IMG/VR virus record: IMGVR_UViG_3300012204_000072
Location: 1 to 28,580 of that record
Reading direction: 5' to 3' (one strand)
DNA: 28,580 nucleotides
Source: a virus
In this document: positions 5,774 to 11,422 of the stretch, piece after piece
How positions within the stretch are numbered: the stretch's first letter is position 1
How the letters are laid out: the number at the start of each line of letters is the position of its first letter
The notes under the pieces: model-generated
Database searches by the model: none
Seen by the model: only the letters and a program-made list of their open reading frames with translations
What the model was told of the DNA's origin: nothing
Translations under genes and position numbers: made by a program

Positions 5774-5786
5774 GAGGAGGGGCATC

Positions 5787-6215
5787 ATGGACAGAAAAAG
5801 GCAGAGAGAATTTGTCCAAGCCGAATTTGAAAAATGGCTCAAAGGCGAATTCGGCAAATTCAAAGAACGATTCGCCTCGACGCAGCCAACAGACGAGCTA
5901 CTGACGGAGGTGCTGGCCCTCGCCTCCCAGTTCAACCTGAAGCCGGACGAAGCTGGCTATATCAACACCATCAACATGTCCCAAGCCGCCGTCTACGCAG
6001 GGTCCAAGCGTTTCTACATCCCCACCAGTGACCCGAAGGTGCTCCTCGCCGGATGGCAAATCCACGGACGAAACCTAGAAACCCGTAAGCCGGGGCGGAT
6101 GGATCTGCTGATGCCTGCGGAGACCATTGTCCTCGCGCAAACAGCCCTGCAAAGGCTGGAGGACCGGGTACCGGAGGGGTATACGCTCTTCCGGGCCTCG
6201 GATACAGACACGTGA
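5787..6215 (+). CDS. Hypothetical early protein, last gene before a strong terminator
   Basis: A 142-aa protein with a very strong Shine-Dalgarno (GAGGAGG) upstream of ATG 5787. The N-terminus is a charged helix (REFVQAEFEKWLKGEFGKFK), followed by a second helical part and a segment RKPGRMDLLMPAETIVLAQT. No motif I can name is present. It ends 31 bp before a perfect 18-bp terminator hairpin, so it is the final gene of the early transcript. The strong ribosome site suggests abundant product. Confidence 0.68.
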   Translation: MDRKRQREFVQAEFEKWLKGEFGKFKERFASTQPTDELLTEVLALASQFNLKPDEAGYINTINMSQAAVYAGSKRFYIPTSDPKVLLAGWQIHGRNLETRKPGRMDLLMPAETIVLAQTALQRLEDRVPEGYTLFRASDTDT

Positions 6216-6246
6216 ACAAGAGGTGGGCCGTAAACCCGGTAAGCAG

Positions 6247-6291
6247 AGAGGGGCCCCCTCAAGGCTGTTGAGCCCTTGAGGGGGCCCCTCT
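6247..6291. terminator. Strong hairpin terminator
   Basis: Perfect 18-bp stem AGAGGGGCCCCCTCAAGG (6247-6264) with its complement at 6274-6291 and a 9-nt loop. It lies just after the last early gene and before the integrase leader. No long U-run follows. Confidence 0.75.
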
Positions 6292-6490
6292 GTCATCCGC
6301 CACCACCAGATGCCGAGTCTACCCCCCACGTGACGCCCTGGCGGTCCCGGGTGGGGGGTATGTACACTGGCAACTGCGTTCGGGGGCCAAAACCCCCGAA
6401 CGGGCGCCACAAACGTCAATATGCCCAGGTCGGGGCCTTGATCAAAGGTATAGCCCACTACCTGCACAATGTTATAGACCCACCCAAAAC
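6292..6490. other. Integrase leader with two inverted repeats; candidate attP region
   Basis: No gene is seen here. Two inverted repeats occur: TACCCCCCAC (6320-6329) / GTGGGGGGTA (6351-6360) around a 21-nt centre, and CGTTCGGGGG (6377-6386) / CCCCCGAACG (6393-6402) around CCAAAA. Three TATAG/TATAC units follow at 6449, 6473 and 6495, spaced 24 and 22 bp. Phage attachment sites often lie next to the integrase with this kind of repeat content, but no core can be identified without the host sequence. Confidence 0.35.
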
Positions 6491-6491
6491 G

Positions 6492-6500
6492 TGCTATACT
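6492..6500 (+). promoter_or_regulatory. Extended -10 promoter candidate for the integrase
   Basis: TGCTATACT gives an extended TGn motif and a -10 hexamer (TATACT) with five of six consensus bases. The 17-bp-spaced -35 (TTATAG, 6472-6477) is weak, as extended -10 promoters allow. Transcription would begin near 6507, giving a leader of about 53 nt before ATG 6560. A second extended -10-like element TGTTATAGA lies at 6470-6478. Confidence 0.45.
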
Positions 6501-6559
6501 CAGACATGCTACCCCGCTGGCCAGGGCAGGCCAAACCATCCCGCCAGGAGGTAACGATC

Positions 6560-7747
6560 ATGAACCGGGCATCAGACAGCCCCACTGTCTACGACGCCAC
6601 ACGAACATTCCTCGACTACTGCACCGACCGGGGGCTGACCCGGCAAACCGTCGTGGACAAGAAGCGAACCCTAGACGCCCTGGTCAGGGCGGCCGGTGGC
6701 GACTGGCCAGTGACAGGACTAACCCGACAGCACTTCAACAAGGCAATGGACATTCTCAAGACCGGAGACAACCCGGAAGAGGCCAAGGCCCGCCGCCTGC
6801 TGAACCTGCCCGTCAGGAAAGCGCGGAGACTGGCGTCCCTTTCCATCGACAAGGGCACACTGAAGCAGTTTGCGTTGTACTGCCGGATTGAGGAATGGGT
6901 GGCGGCGAACTTCCTCCCGTTTATCGACATCGTTTCCTCATCCAAAACCCATGCCGACAACAACGGTCAGAGCACGGTCCGCGCCAAGCGGTCCGTGCCT
7001 GAGACTGATTGGTTCAAGCTACTTGAAGCCGCCAGTCAACAGCACGCGAGGGCCAGGGCCGCTGTCGCCTTGGCCATGTACACAGGTCGGCGGATTTCCG
7101 AGCTTGTGACTATGACGTGGGGCCAGTTTGATCTGACAGACGGTTCCTATTGGTACATCGCCAAGAAGGTTGGCAAGCGTCAACAGTTCGTGCTGGACCT
7201 GTCGGGGCTGGAGGAGCTGCAACGCTGGCACCAGTGGATGACCGACAACTACGGGCCGCCCCGGCCGGCCGATCCTGTGTTGCCGAAGAAGTTGGATCCC
7301 CGTGAGCCGTGGCCGGACAATGACATCAGGTATCGGGCGCATGCCGGGGAGTCGCAAGCTTGGCCTCTGGTACCGGACCAGTTCTGCAACCGTCACGCGA
7401 TCCTGAGGGATATCAAAATTGCCCTGAGGGCTATCGGCTGGGAAGATGCGGAGCTGGAGGGTGAGGGCGGTCACACGCTGCGCAGGGCCCATGGCCGGGT
7501 AGTGAACGCAAAGAAGGGCCTGGCGGCAGCTCAGCACTCCCTGGGGCACTCCAAGATGGCCACAACTGAGGGCTACCTGGACACGACGGAGGAGCGGGAA
7601 CGCAGCGCGACCGGGTTCAGGGGTCAGAGGGTGTTCACGTCTGGCCAGCCGGTTGAGCAGGAGCCTCGGGTGGATGAAGTGGCGGAGCCGGCAGCCGAGG
7701 CAACCAACATTGTCGATATGCAGGCGTGGAGGCGCAAGGCCATGTAA
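6560..7747 (+). CDS. int: Tyrosine-family site-specific integrase
   Basis: A 395-aa tyrosine recombinase that inserts and excises the phage genome at att sites. The catalytic set is visible: R178 in TGRRISEL, a beta-hairpin Lys near 206-207 (KKVGKRQQ), H305 and R308 in GGHTLRRAHG, H330 in LGHSKM, and the nucleophile Y339 in TEGYLD. The N-terminal half holds the SAM-like core-binding domain. AGGAGG 9 nt upstream fixes ATG 6560; the frame extends further 5' to 6491 without ribosome site support. The C-terminal tail after residue 345 is variable, as is usual. It lies between two hairpin-rich regions, and the RNA locus follows directly. Full length, apparently functional. Confidence 0.95.
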   Translation: MNRASDSPTVYDATRTFLDYCTDRGLTRQTVVDKKRTLDALVRAAGGDWPVTGLTRQHFNKAMDILKTGDNPEEAKARRLLNLPVRKARRLASLSIDKGTLKQFALYCRIEEWVAANFLPFIDIVSSSKTHADNNGQSTVRAKRSVPETDWFKLLEAASQQHARARAAVALAMYTGRRISELVTMTWGQFDLTDGSYWYIAKKVGKRQQFVLDLSGLEELQRWHQWMTDNYGPPRPADPVLPKKLDPREPWPDNDIRYRAHAGESQAWPLVPDQFCNRHAILRDIKIALRAIGWEDAELEGEGGHTLRRAHGRVVNAKKGLAAAQHSLGHSKMATTEGYLDTTEERERSATGFRGQRVFTSGQPVEQEPRVDEVAEPAAEATNIVDMQAWRRKAM

Positions 7748-7829
7748 CGTCTCCGTTGACCTCATCCGGGAAGCCCCGCCCCTTTCAGGAGTTTCCATAG
7801 CGTTCCCCAAAACCCGAAGGATGAGATCA

Positions 7830-7865
7830 GGTGCCCCGAGAGGGCCTACTCCCTCTCGGGGCACC
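7830..7865. terminator. Integrase terminator hairpin
   Basis: Perfect 15-bp stem with left arm GGTGCCCCGAGAGGG (7830-7844) and right arm at 7851-7865; loop CCTACT. It lies 83 bp after the integrase stop and is the likely end of the integrase transcript. Confidence 0.65.
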
Positions 7866-7935
7866 ACCACACCCCGAAAGATGGTAGTCTGGAGGTCCGG
7901 CTGATGGGATTGTCCCCTTTCCCTTCCTTCCCGGC

Positions 7936-7973
7936 CCCGGCCTTCGGTCTTTTGCCACGGACCGAAGGCCGGG
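7936..7973. terminator. Second hairpin downstream of the integrase
   Basis: Perfect 14-bp stem CCCGGCCTTCGGTC (7936-7949) with GACCGAAGGCCGGG (7960-7973) and a 10-nt loop beginning TTTT. It could be a backup terminator or part of an RNA. The bases between 7974 and 8081 hold no gene; a weak TTGAGA at 8055 and TAGGTT at 8073 are not a convincing promoter pair. Confidence 0.5.
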
Positions 7974-8081
7974 TGTGTTAGCGTTGCTGCTGTTGGGGCC
8001 CGGGGCGGATGCTGGAGAGTAGGCCCGTCCGTTCCGGAGCCCGCCCAAAGTTTTTTGAGACGTGAATATGGTTAGGTTATT

Positions 8082-8184
8082 GGCCTCGAACATGGTTGTT
8101 GTCCCCTTTTCCTGTCCACGTCGCCGCTGGCGGGCCCCTCTTCCGATGGGGTTAGGGGCCCAGGTTCGATTCCTGGCGAGGCCA
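8082..8184 (+). tRNA. tRNA-like sequence, aberrant (possible tRNA-Gly(UCC) or attP-derived 3' half)
   Basis: A perfect 7-bp acceptor stem GGCCTCG (8082-8088) / CGAGGCC (8177-8183) with discriminator A, and a perfect T-arm CCAGG-TTCGATT-CCTGG (8160-8176). A possible anticodon arm CCCCT-CTTCCGA-TGGGG (8135-8151) would read UCC (Gly) but has a U-U closing mismatch, and the variable region is 8 nt. The D-arm is not recognisable: about 46 nt separate acceptor and anticodon arm instead of about 19. It is either a degenerate or processed-unusually tRNA, or a tRNA 3' half captured at an attachment site near the integrase. It lies four bases from the tRNA-Leu gene. Confidence 0.4.
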
Positions 8185-8187
8185 CTT

Positions 8188-8291
8188 CCCCCCGTAGCCC
8201 AACTGGTAGAGGCGGCCGCCTTAAAAGCGGAACAAGACCCCATCAGGTTTCGACACCCGGGGTTGTGTCGGTTCAAATCCGACCGGGGGGA
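8188..8291 (+). tRNA. tRNA-Leu(UAA) with a very long variable arm
   Basis: Acceptor CCCCCCG (8188-8194) / CGGGGGG (8284-8290), discriminator A. The D-arm has a 3-bp stem GCC/GGC and the GG of the D-loop. Anticodon arm GCCGC-CTTAAAA-GCGGA has four pairs plus a G-A closure; anticodon UAA (8222-8224). T-arm is GTCGG-TTCAAAT-CCGAC (8267-8283). This is a class II tRNA, as leucine requires, but the variable region (8232-8266) is 35 nt, well above the usual 11-24. It folds as ACAA/TTGT and CCCC/GGGG with a GA bulge. UUA codons are rare in high-GC Actinobacteria, so a phage-borne copy could matter for translation. Confidence 0.78.
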
Positions 8292-8301
8292 CTTTCCGTC
8301 T

Positions 8302-8367
8302 TGTGGGCCACCTGGCAAGGCGGACCGGTTGAGGGGCCGGGCGTGTGAGGGGCATACAGGTGGCACA
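8302..8367 (+). ncRNA. Structured RNA candidate A (tRNA-sized, not a tRNA)
   Basis: An outer 8-bp stem GCCACCTG (8307-8314) / CAGGTGGC (8357-8364), extendable by TGT/ACA past a GG bulge, encloses two short hairpins: CCGG-TTGAGGGG-CCGG and GTGTG-AGGGG-CATAC (one G-U pair). The layout recalls a reduced cloverleaf, but there is no TTCNANN T-loop and no proper anticodon arm. It follows the tRNA-Leu gene by 10 nt. Function unknown. Confidence 0.4.
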
Positions 8368-8466
8368 AAAGCAGGACCGGGCGGGTAAGCGCACCTACCG
8401 TCGCCTCACGGCATGTAGCTAGTTACCTGCGTTACCTGGCCCTGTCGGCTCGCCCGGTCCCCTTTG
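8366..8466 (+). ncRNA. Structured RNA candidate B with nested long stems
   Basis: An outer 10-bp perfect stem GGACCGGGCG (8374-8383) / CGCCCGGTCC (8451-8460), with AAAG/CTTT beyond it. A second stem stacks directly inside it: GGTAAGCGC (8384-8392) / GCGTTACC (8429-8436), one bulge. Within that is a hairpin CCGT-CGCCTC-ACGG (8398-8411). A 9-nt direct repeat GTTACCTGC/GTTACCTGG lies at 8422-8439. The transcript would end at the terminator at 8488-8531. No tRNA signature and no credible ORF. A small phage regulatory RNA is the simplest reading. Confidence 0.45.
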
Positions 8467-8487
8467 TTCTTTCGCCTTGGGGGTAAT

Positions 8488-8531
8488 AAAAGAACAGCCC
8501 CCCGCCTCTCAGGGCGGGGGGCTGTTCTTTT
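8488..8531. terminator. Strong bidirectional intrinsic terminator
   Basis: Perfect 19-bp stem AAAAGAACAGCCCCCCGCC (8488-8506) with its complement at 8513-8531, loop TCTCAG, and U-rich ends on both strands. It ends the plus-strand RNA locus and the minus-strand late operon. The stop codon of the lysin-like gene (8509-8511, minus) lies in the loop. Confidence 0.9.
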
Positions 8532-9153
8532 TGTCTTCGATAAGCCATGCGGTGCGGGCATCCACCAGACCGGAAACGGGCAGATCGTTAGCCCGCTGAA
8601 AACCACGTATCCTGGACGCTAGCTCCCGGTCGAACCGGCCGTTGGTTTTGTGGCCGAAAAACTCTTGCACCGGCTTGACGTGCTGGCCGTATTCGCGTTG
8701 CCCGAAGGGTCGGCCGGGGAACCATGTGGGTGCGTTGGGGTCGCCTCCGGGGATGACTTCTAGTTTGCTGTAGCGGCGCCAGTAGTCCCGAACGTTGACC
8801 TTGTGTGCCCGGTTCTGTTCCTCGGCATGTTCCCCGCCCGGCTTGACCCACGCCCCCGGTGGGGGGTCCAGGGTCCACGGTAGGGGCCATTCGTCGGGCC
8901 CTAGGACGCCTGTGGCGGGTAGGCCGGCCAACTTTTGACATTCTGCTACCGCCCGCTGTGTGGGGCCGTCGTAGAGCCCTGTGGGCTGGTAGCGGGGCCG
9001 TCTGATGCGGGCCTTGTAGGCGAGTCCCCAGGTTTTGATGGCTGCCCGGTCGCGGAGGTCGTGTCGTCCGTCGTGGTACATGAGGGAGCCGTATTGGGTG
9101 GAGGCGTATTTGTGGCCCAGGGGGAGGGGCCAGGGTGGGTGGTCAGTCGACAT
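8509..9153 (-). CDS. Protein with two peptidoglycan-binding-like domains (lysin or tail component)
   Basis: A 214-aa protein with two PG_binding_1-type three-helix units. The first lies around residues 60-92 (LYDGPTQRAVAECQKLAGLP followed by a GxxGP turn). The second lies around 158-205 (VKPVQEFFGHKTNGRFDREL, then RIRGFQRANDLPVSG). No catalytic motif is clear in the linker, so it may anchor to cell walls rather than cut. It may work with the amidase at 17873-18598 or be a virion wall-binding protein. Start ATG 9153 lies inside the 3' end of the Zn-binding microprotein gene (11-nt overlap). It is the last gene of the late operon; its stop lies in the terminator loop. Confidence 0.75.
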   Translation of the reverse strand: MSTDHPPWPLPLGHKYASTQYGSLMYHDGRHDLRDRAAIKTWGLAYKARIRRPRYQPTGLYDGPTQRAVAECQKLAGLPATGVLGPDEWPLPWTLDPPPGAWVKPGGEHAEEQNRAHKVNVRDYWRRYSKLEVIPGGDPNAPTWFPGRPFGQREYGQHVKPVQEFFGHKTNGRFDRELASRIRGFQRANDLPVSGLVDARTAWLIEDKKNSPPP

Positions 9154-9268
9154 CTACCGCCCCACACTCCGGGCACACGTATACATCCCCAGGTCCGTCC
9201 TCGGAGACAAGCACCCACGGGTGCTTGTCTCCATCTAGAATTTTTGGATCACCGCAACAGATGGTCAT
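9143..9268 (-). CDS. 41-aa CC/CxxC zinc-binding microprotein
   Basis: ATG at 9268 shares a base with the TGA of the Tad2-like gene (TGATG) and the frame runs 41 codons to 9143, overlapping the next gene by 11 nt. It has CC at residues 4-5 and CPEC at 32-35, a four-Cys layout for one zinc ribbon. The middle of the gene (9203-9232) is an almost perfect 30-nt palindrome, coding GDKHPWVLVS on this strand. The coupling on both sides supports translation. Function unknown. Confidence 0.6.
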   Translation of the reverse strand: MTICCGDPKILDGDKHPWVLVSEDGPGDVYVCPECGAVDVD

Positions 9269-9483
9269 CAGACAACGGTCCAGTCCTCGGCAAGAAGGTC
9301 GCTCTGTGAGGCCACCCACGGCACCAGCTCTCCACCCACGGGCGAAATGTAGATGTAGGGTCGGGCCATCTTAGAATTCTCGTCGGGAACTTGGAGCGCC
9401 AGCCACTGGCCCTCACCGTTCCAACCTTGGCGGGCCACACGCCCGCCAGACCTAAGCACATCCAACGCCTGTCCGAAATTCAT
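9268..9483 (-). CDS. Tad2-like (DUF2829) protein, predicted cyclic-nucleotide sponge
   Basis: A 71-aa protein with the full DUF2829 pattern: NFGQALDVLRSGGRVARQGW at the start, a WNGxGQWLALQVP strand, RPYIYI, then LVPWVASQSDLLAEDW at the end. The family includes Tad2 (Thoeris anti-defence 2), which binds the TIR-derived signal gcADPR and in some members cyclic dinucleotides, blocking Thoeris or CBASS effectors. The start is ATG 9483, sharing a base with the TAA of the minor tail gene, with TGAGGA upstream; a longer frame to 9522 runs into the tail gene. The position directly behind a tail gene in the late operon is unusual for an anti-defence gene. Some DUF2829 members may have other ligands. 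Confidence 0.8.
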   Translation of the reverse strand: MNFGQALDVLRSGGRVARQGWNGEGQWLALQVPDENSKMARPYIYISPVGGELVPWVASQSDLLAEDWTVV

Positions 9484-11411
9484 TATACGGTCCTCAGTGT
9501 GAGAGTGATAACCCCGCCCCATTCGGCAAACTTCGGTGGAGGGGCTGTCTGCTGGAAAGACACCCGGTCGATCATAACCCGACTGGACGTGTTGGTCAGG
9601 AAGTCTTGGAACACAACCACATCCCCGGCCGTATCAATTTCCTCCAACGAAGCCAACCTGTTGAATGCGGACCCGGCCAGTTTTTGAATCTTGCCATTAC
9701 GGTCCGTTTCGGCGTCGAAACACCACAAGGGCAGTTGGATGATCCGCTGCCGAGGCATTCCGGGTAGGGCCTTGAGTTGGTAGCCGTATAGCTGGGCACC
9801 TATTGTCGTGGGGGACGTGTTGCGGGAGAGGAAGAATTTGATCGACACGAAGTCCTGGGGGCCGGTCGGGGCGGTAATCGAGCTGTCGTTGGTGCCGGGT
9901 GTCGCGTCGGTCGGGAACGAATTGGAGCCGGCGACACTATCGTACTGGTCCAGCATTTGGTAGGCCAGGGCCCCGTCAAGGACGGGGCCTCGTACGCGGA
10001 GGAATTTGTACAGTTTCGGTTCTAGTGTGTTGAACCTTATCCGGCTGGTTTGCAGGTAGCCCTGTAGGAACAGGTTAGCTGTGTCGGTTACGTAGGTGTT
10101 GGTGTTGGTGCCGAAGGCGATGTTGTCTGATTGTCCGATGTGGGCGACGGATAGGCAGTCGGTGGTGTCTCCAGGCATGACAAGATCAGTTGCGTACGCA
10201 AATCTGAGGGTATCGACTTCAATTGAAAGATCGATGCGGTAGAGACCGCTGTCTCCATCATTTCCACGACTGCACGTACACCACAAAAACCGGTCCCTAG
10301 CGGTCCAGGACCGCACAGGGCCATCGGTGGACCAAAGTAGCGGCCCATACGTCAAATCCCCATTAGTTTCAACACTGGCAACCCGTACACCTTTGTTGGT
10401 TCCGATACCGACGTAGCCACCCACATAGCCCATGGCAGAGTAAACGACCTCCCCGGAGGGAAGCTGGCAGGCGGTAGAACCTGCCACCAACGTAGGAAGG
10501 GCTCCGGTGTTGTCCAACACAAGTTTGATGATGCTGCCGCGTACTCCATTGTTACCCACCACATAGATAGCCGGGCCGGCCTCGGTAATACCGGTAAACA
10601 CCCAAGACGTGTCAGGGTCGGTGTAGGTGGCAGTCGGCAGAGCTACCGGCGGGGTACCGGGATGAGACTGAAGCTGATACACCACGTTGCCAACGGTCAG
10701 GATGAGCCGGTTCTTGACGTAGCCAATGTTGACAGTCTTAGTTGTGCTCACCGTGTACTGTTTGGTCCACGTCCAGGCGCCACCGGCCGTTGCCGGTATG
10801 GGCGCCGACCAAACCCCGTCCTTAGCTGCAATGTAGACGTAGGCCCCGTCAGTTGTGCAACCGCCAATGCTTGTGGATGGGGCCGTTCCGGGGGTGATCA
10901 CCGAGCCGGCCTGGATGGCGAAGAACGTGGTTCCATTGACCGCAAACACGGCATCGGTAGCATCCGGGTAGGTGAAGCCACACATGTTGACAATGGCCGG
11001 CAGGGTGGACACCCGGGCGGTCTTGACGGCGTTGAGCAGCTTAACCGAACCCTGGGTCCAAACGTCAACCCCGCGGGACTTCAAAAATCGGACCTGGTTA
11101 AACTCGTTCCGGGAGGTGAACACATTCAGTGCCTGGGGGTCTCCGTAGACCTGCCCGGCGCCACCATGGAATGACTGCTGGGATCTGATCCACCAGCCGG
11201 ATAGGGTTTGCTCGCCAGGGTTGTTCTGGTTGTCAAACTGGTTTTTCTGTACCGGGTTGGTTTCCCGCACAATGGGGTGTTGATGGGAGGCAGCCGATAG
11301 AAACGGCTGCCCCCCAATCGCATAGTCATATCCGAAGTCGGTGATGTTGAAAAGGGAACCTGTGCCCGCGTCGCGGGCGAGGCTGGCGGGAAGTTTGTTG
11401 GGTAGCTTCAT
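9483..11411 (-). CDS. Minor tail protein, beta-propeller-like
   Basis: A 642-aa protein. The N-terminal part contains the conserved block GEQTLSGWWIRSQQSFHGGAG and RGVDVWTQGSVKLLNA, which I recognise from minor tail proteins of actinophages. From about residue 130 to 450 the chain shows repeated blade-like units with Gly-Val and Trp motifs (AYVYIAAKDGVWSAPIPATA; NRLILTVGNVVYQLQSH), suggesting a beta-propeller. The C-terminus is beta-rich. It follows the tail fibre gene by 11 nt and is coupled to the Tad2-like gene. Role in host recognition or the tail tip is inferred. ATG 11411 is the start. Confidence 0.75.
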   Translation of the reverse strand: MKLPNKLPASLARDAGTGSLFNITDFGYDYAIGGQPFLSAASHQHPIVRETNPVQKNQFDNQNNPGEQTLSGWWIRSQQSFHGGAGQVYGDPQALNVFTSRNEFNQVRFLKSRGVDVWTQGSVKLLNAVKTARVSTLPAIVNMCGFTYPDATDAVFAVNGTTFFAIQAGSVITPGTAPSTSIGGCTTDGAYVYIAAKDGVWSAPIPATAGGAWTWTKQYTVSTTKTVNIGYVKNRLILTVGNVVYQLQSHPGTPPVALPTATYTDPDTSWVFTGITEAGPAIYVVGNNGVRGSIIKLVLDNTGALPTLVAGSTACQLPSGEVVYSAMGYVGGYVGIGTNKGVRVASVETNGDLTYGPLLWSTDGPVRSWTARDRFLWCTCSRGNDGDSGLYRIDLSIEVDTLRFAYATDLVMPGDTTDCLSVAHIGQSDNIAFGTNTNTYVTDTANLFLQGYLQTSRIRFNTLEPKLYKFLRVRGPVLDGALAYQMLDQYDSVAGSNSFPTDATPGTNDSSITAPTGPQDFVSIKFFLSRNTSPTTIGAQLYGYQLKALPGMPRQRIIQLPLWCFDAETDRNGKIQKLAGSAFNRLASLEEIDTAGDVVVFQDFLTNTSSRVMIDRVSFQQTAPPPKFAEWGGVITLTLRTV

Positions 11412-11422
11412 GGCCGGCGCCC

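Noticed and set aside
7019-7870. 283-aa minus-strand ORF opposite the integrase
   Set aside because: It is antisense to a clearly recognised tyrosine integrase with all catalytic residues; it has no ribosome site and crosses the integrase terminator.
8307-8365. A further tRNA gene after tRNA-Leu
   Set aside because: The closing stem is tRNA-like, but there is no TTCNANN T-loop, the middle hairpin has an 8-nt loop on a 4-bp stem, and no D-arm exists. Listed as structured RNA instead.
7827-8388. Overlapping ORFs on both strands across the tRNA region (179 aa minus, 108 aa plus)
   Set aside because: They run through tRNA-Leu, the tRNA-like element and hairpins; composition is that of random open GC-rich sequence.
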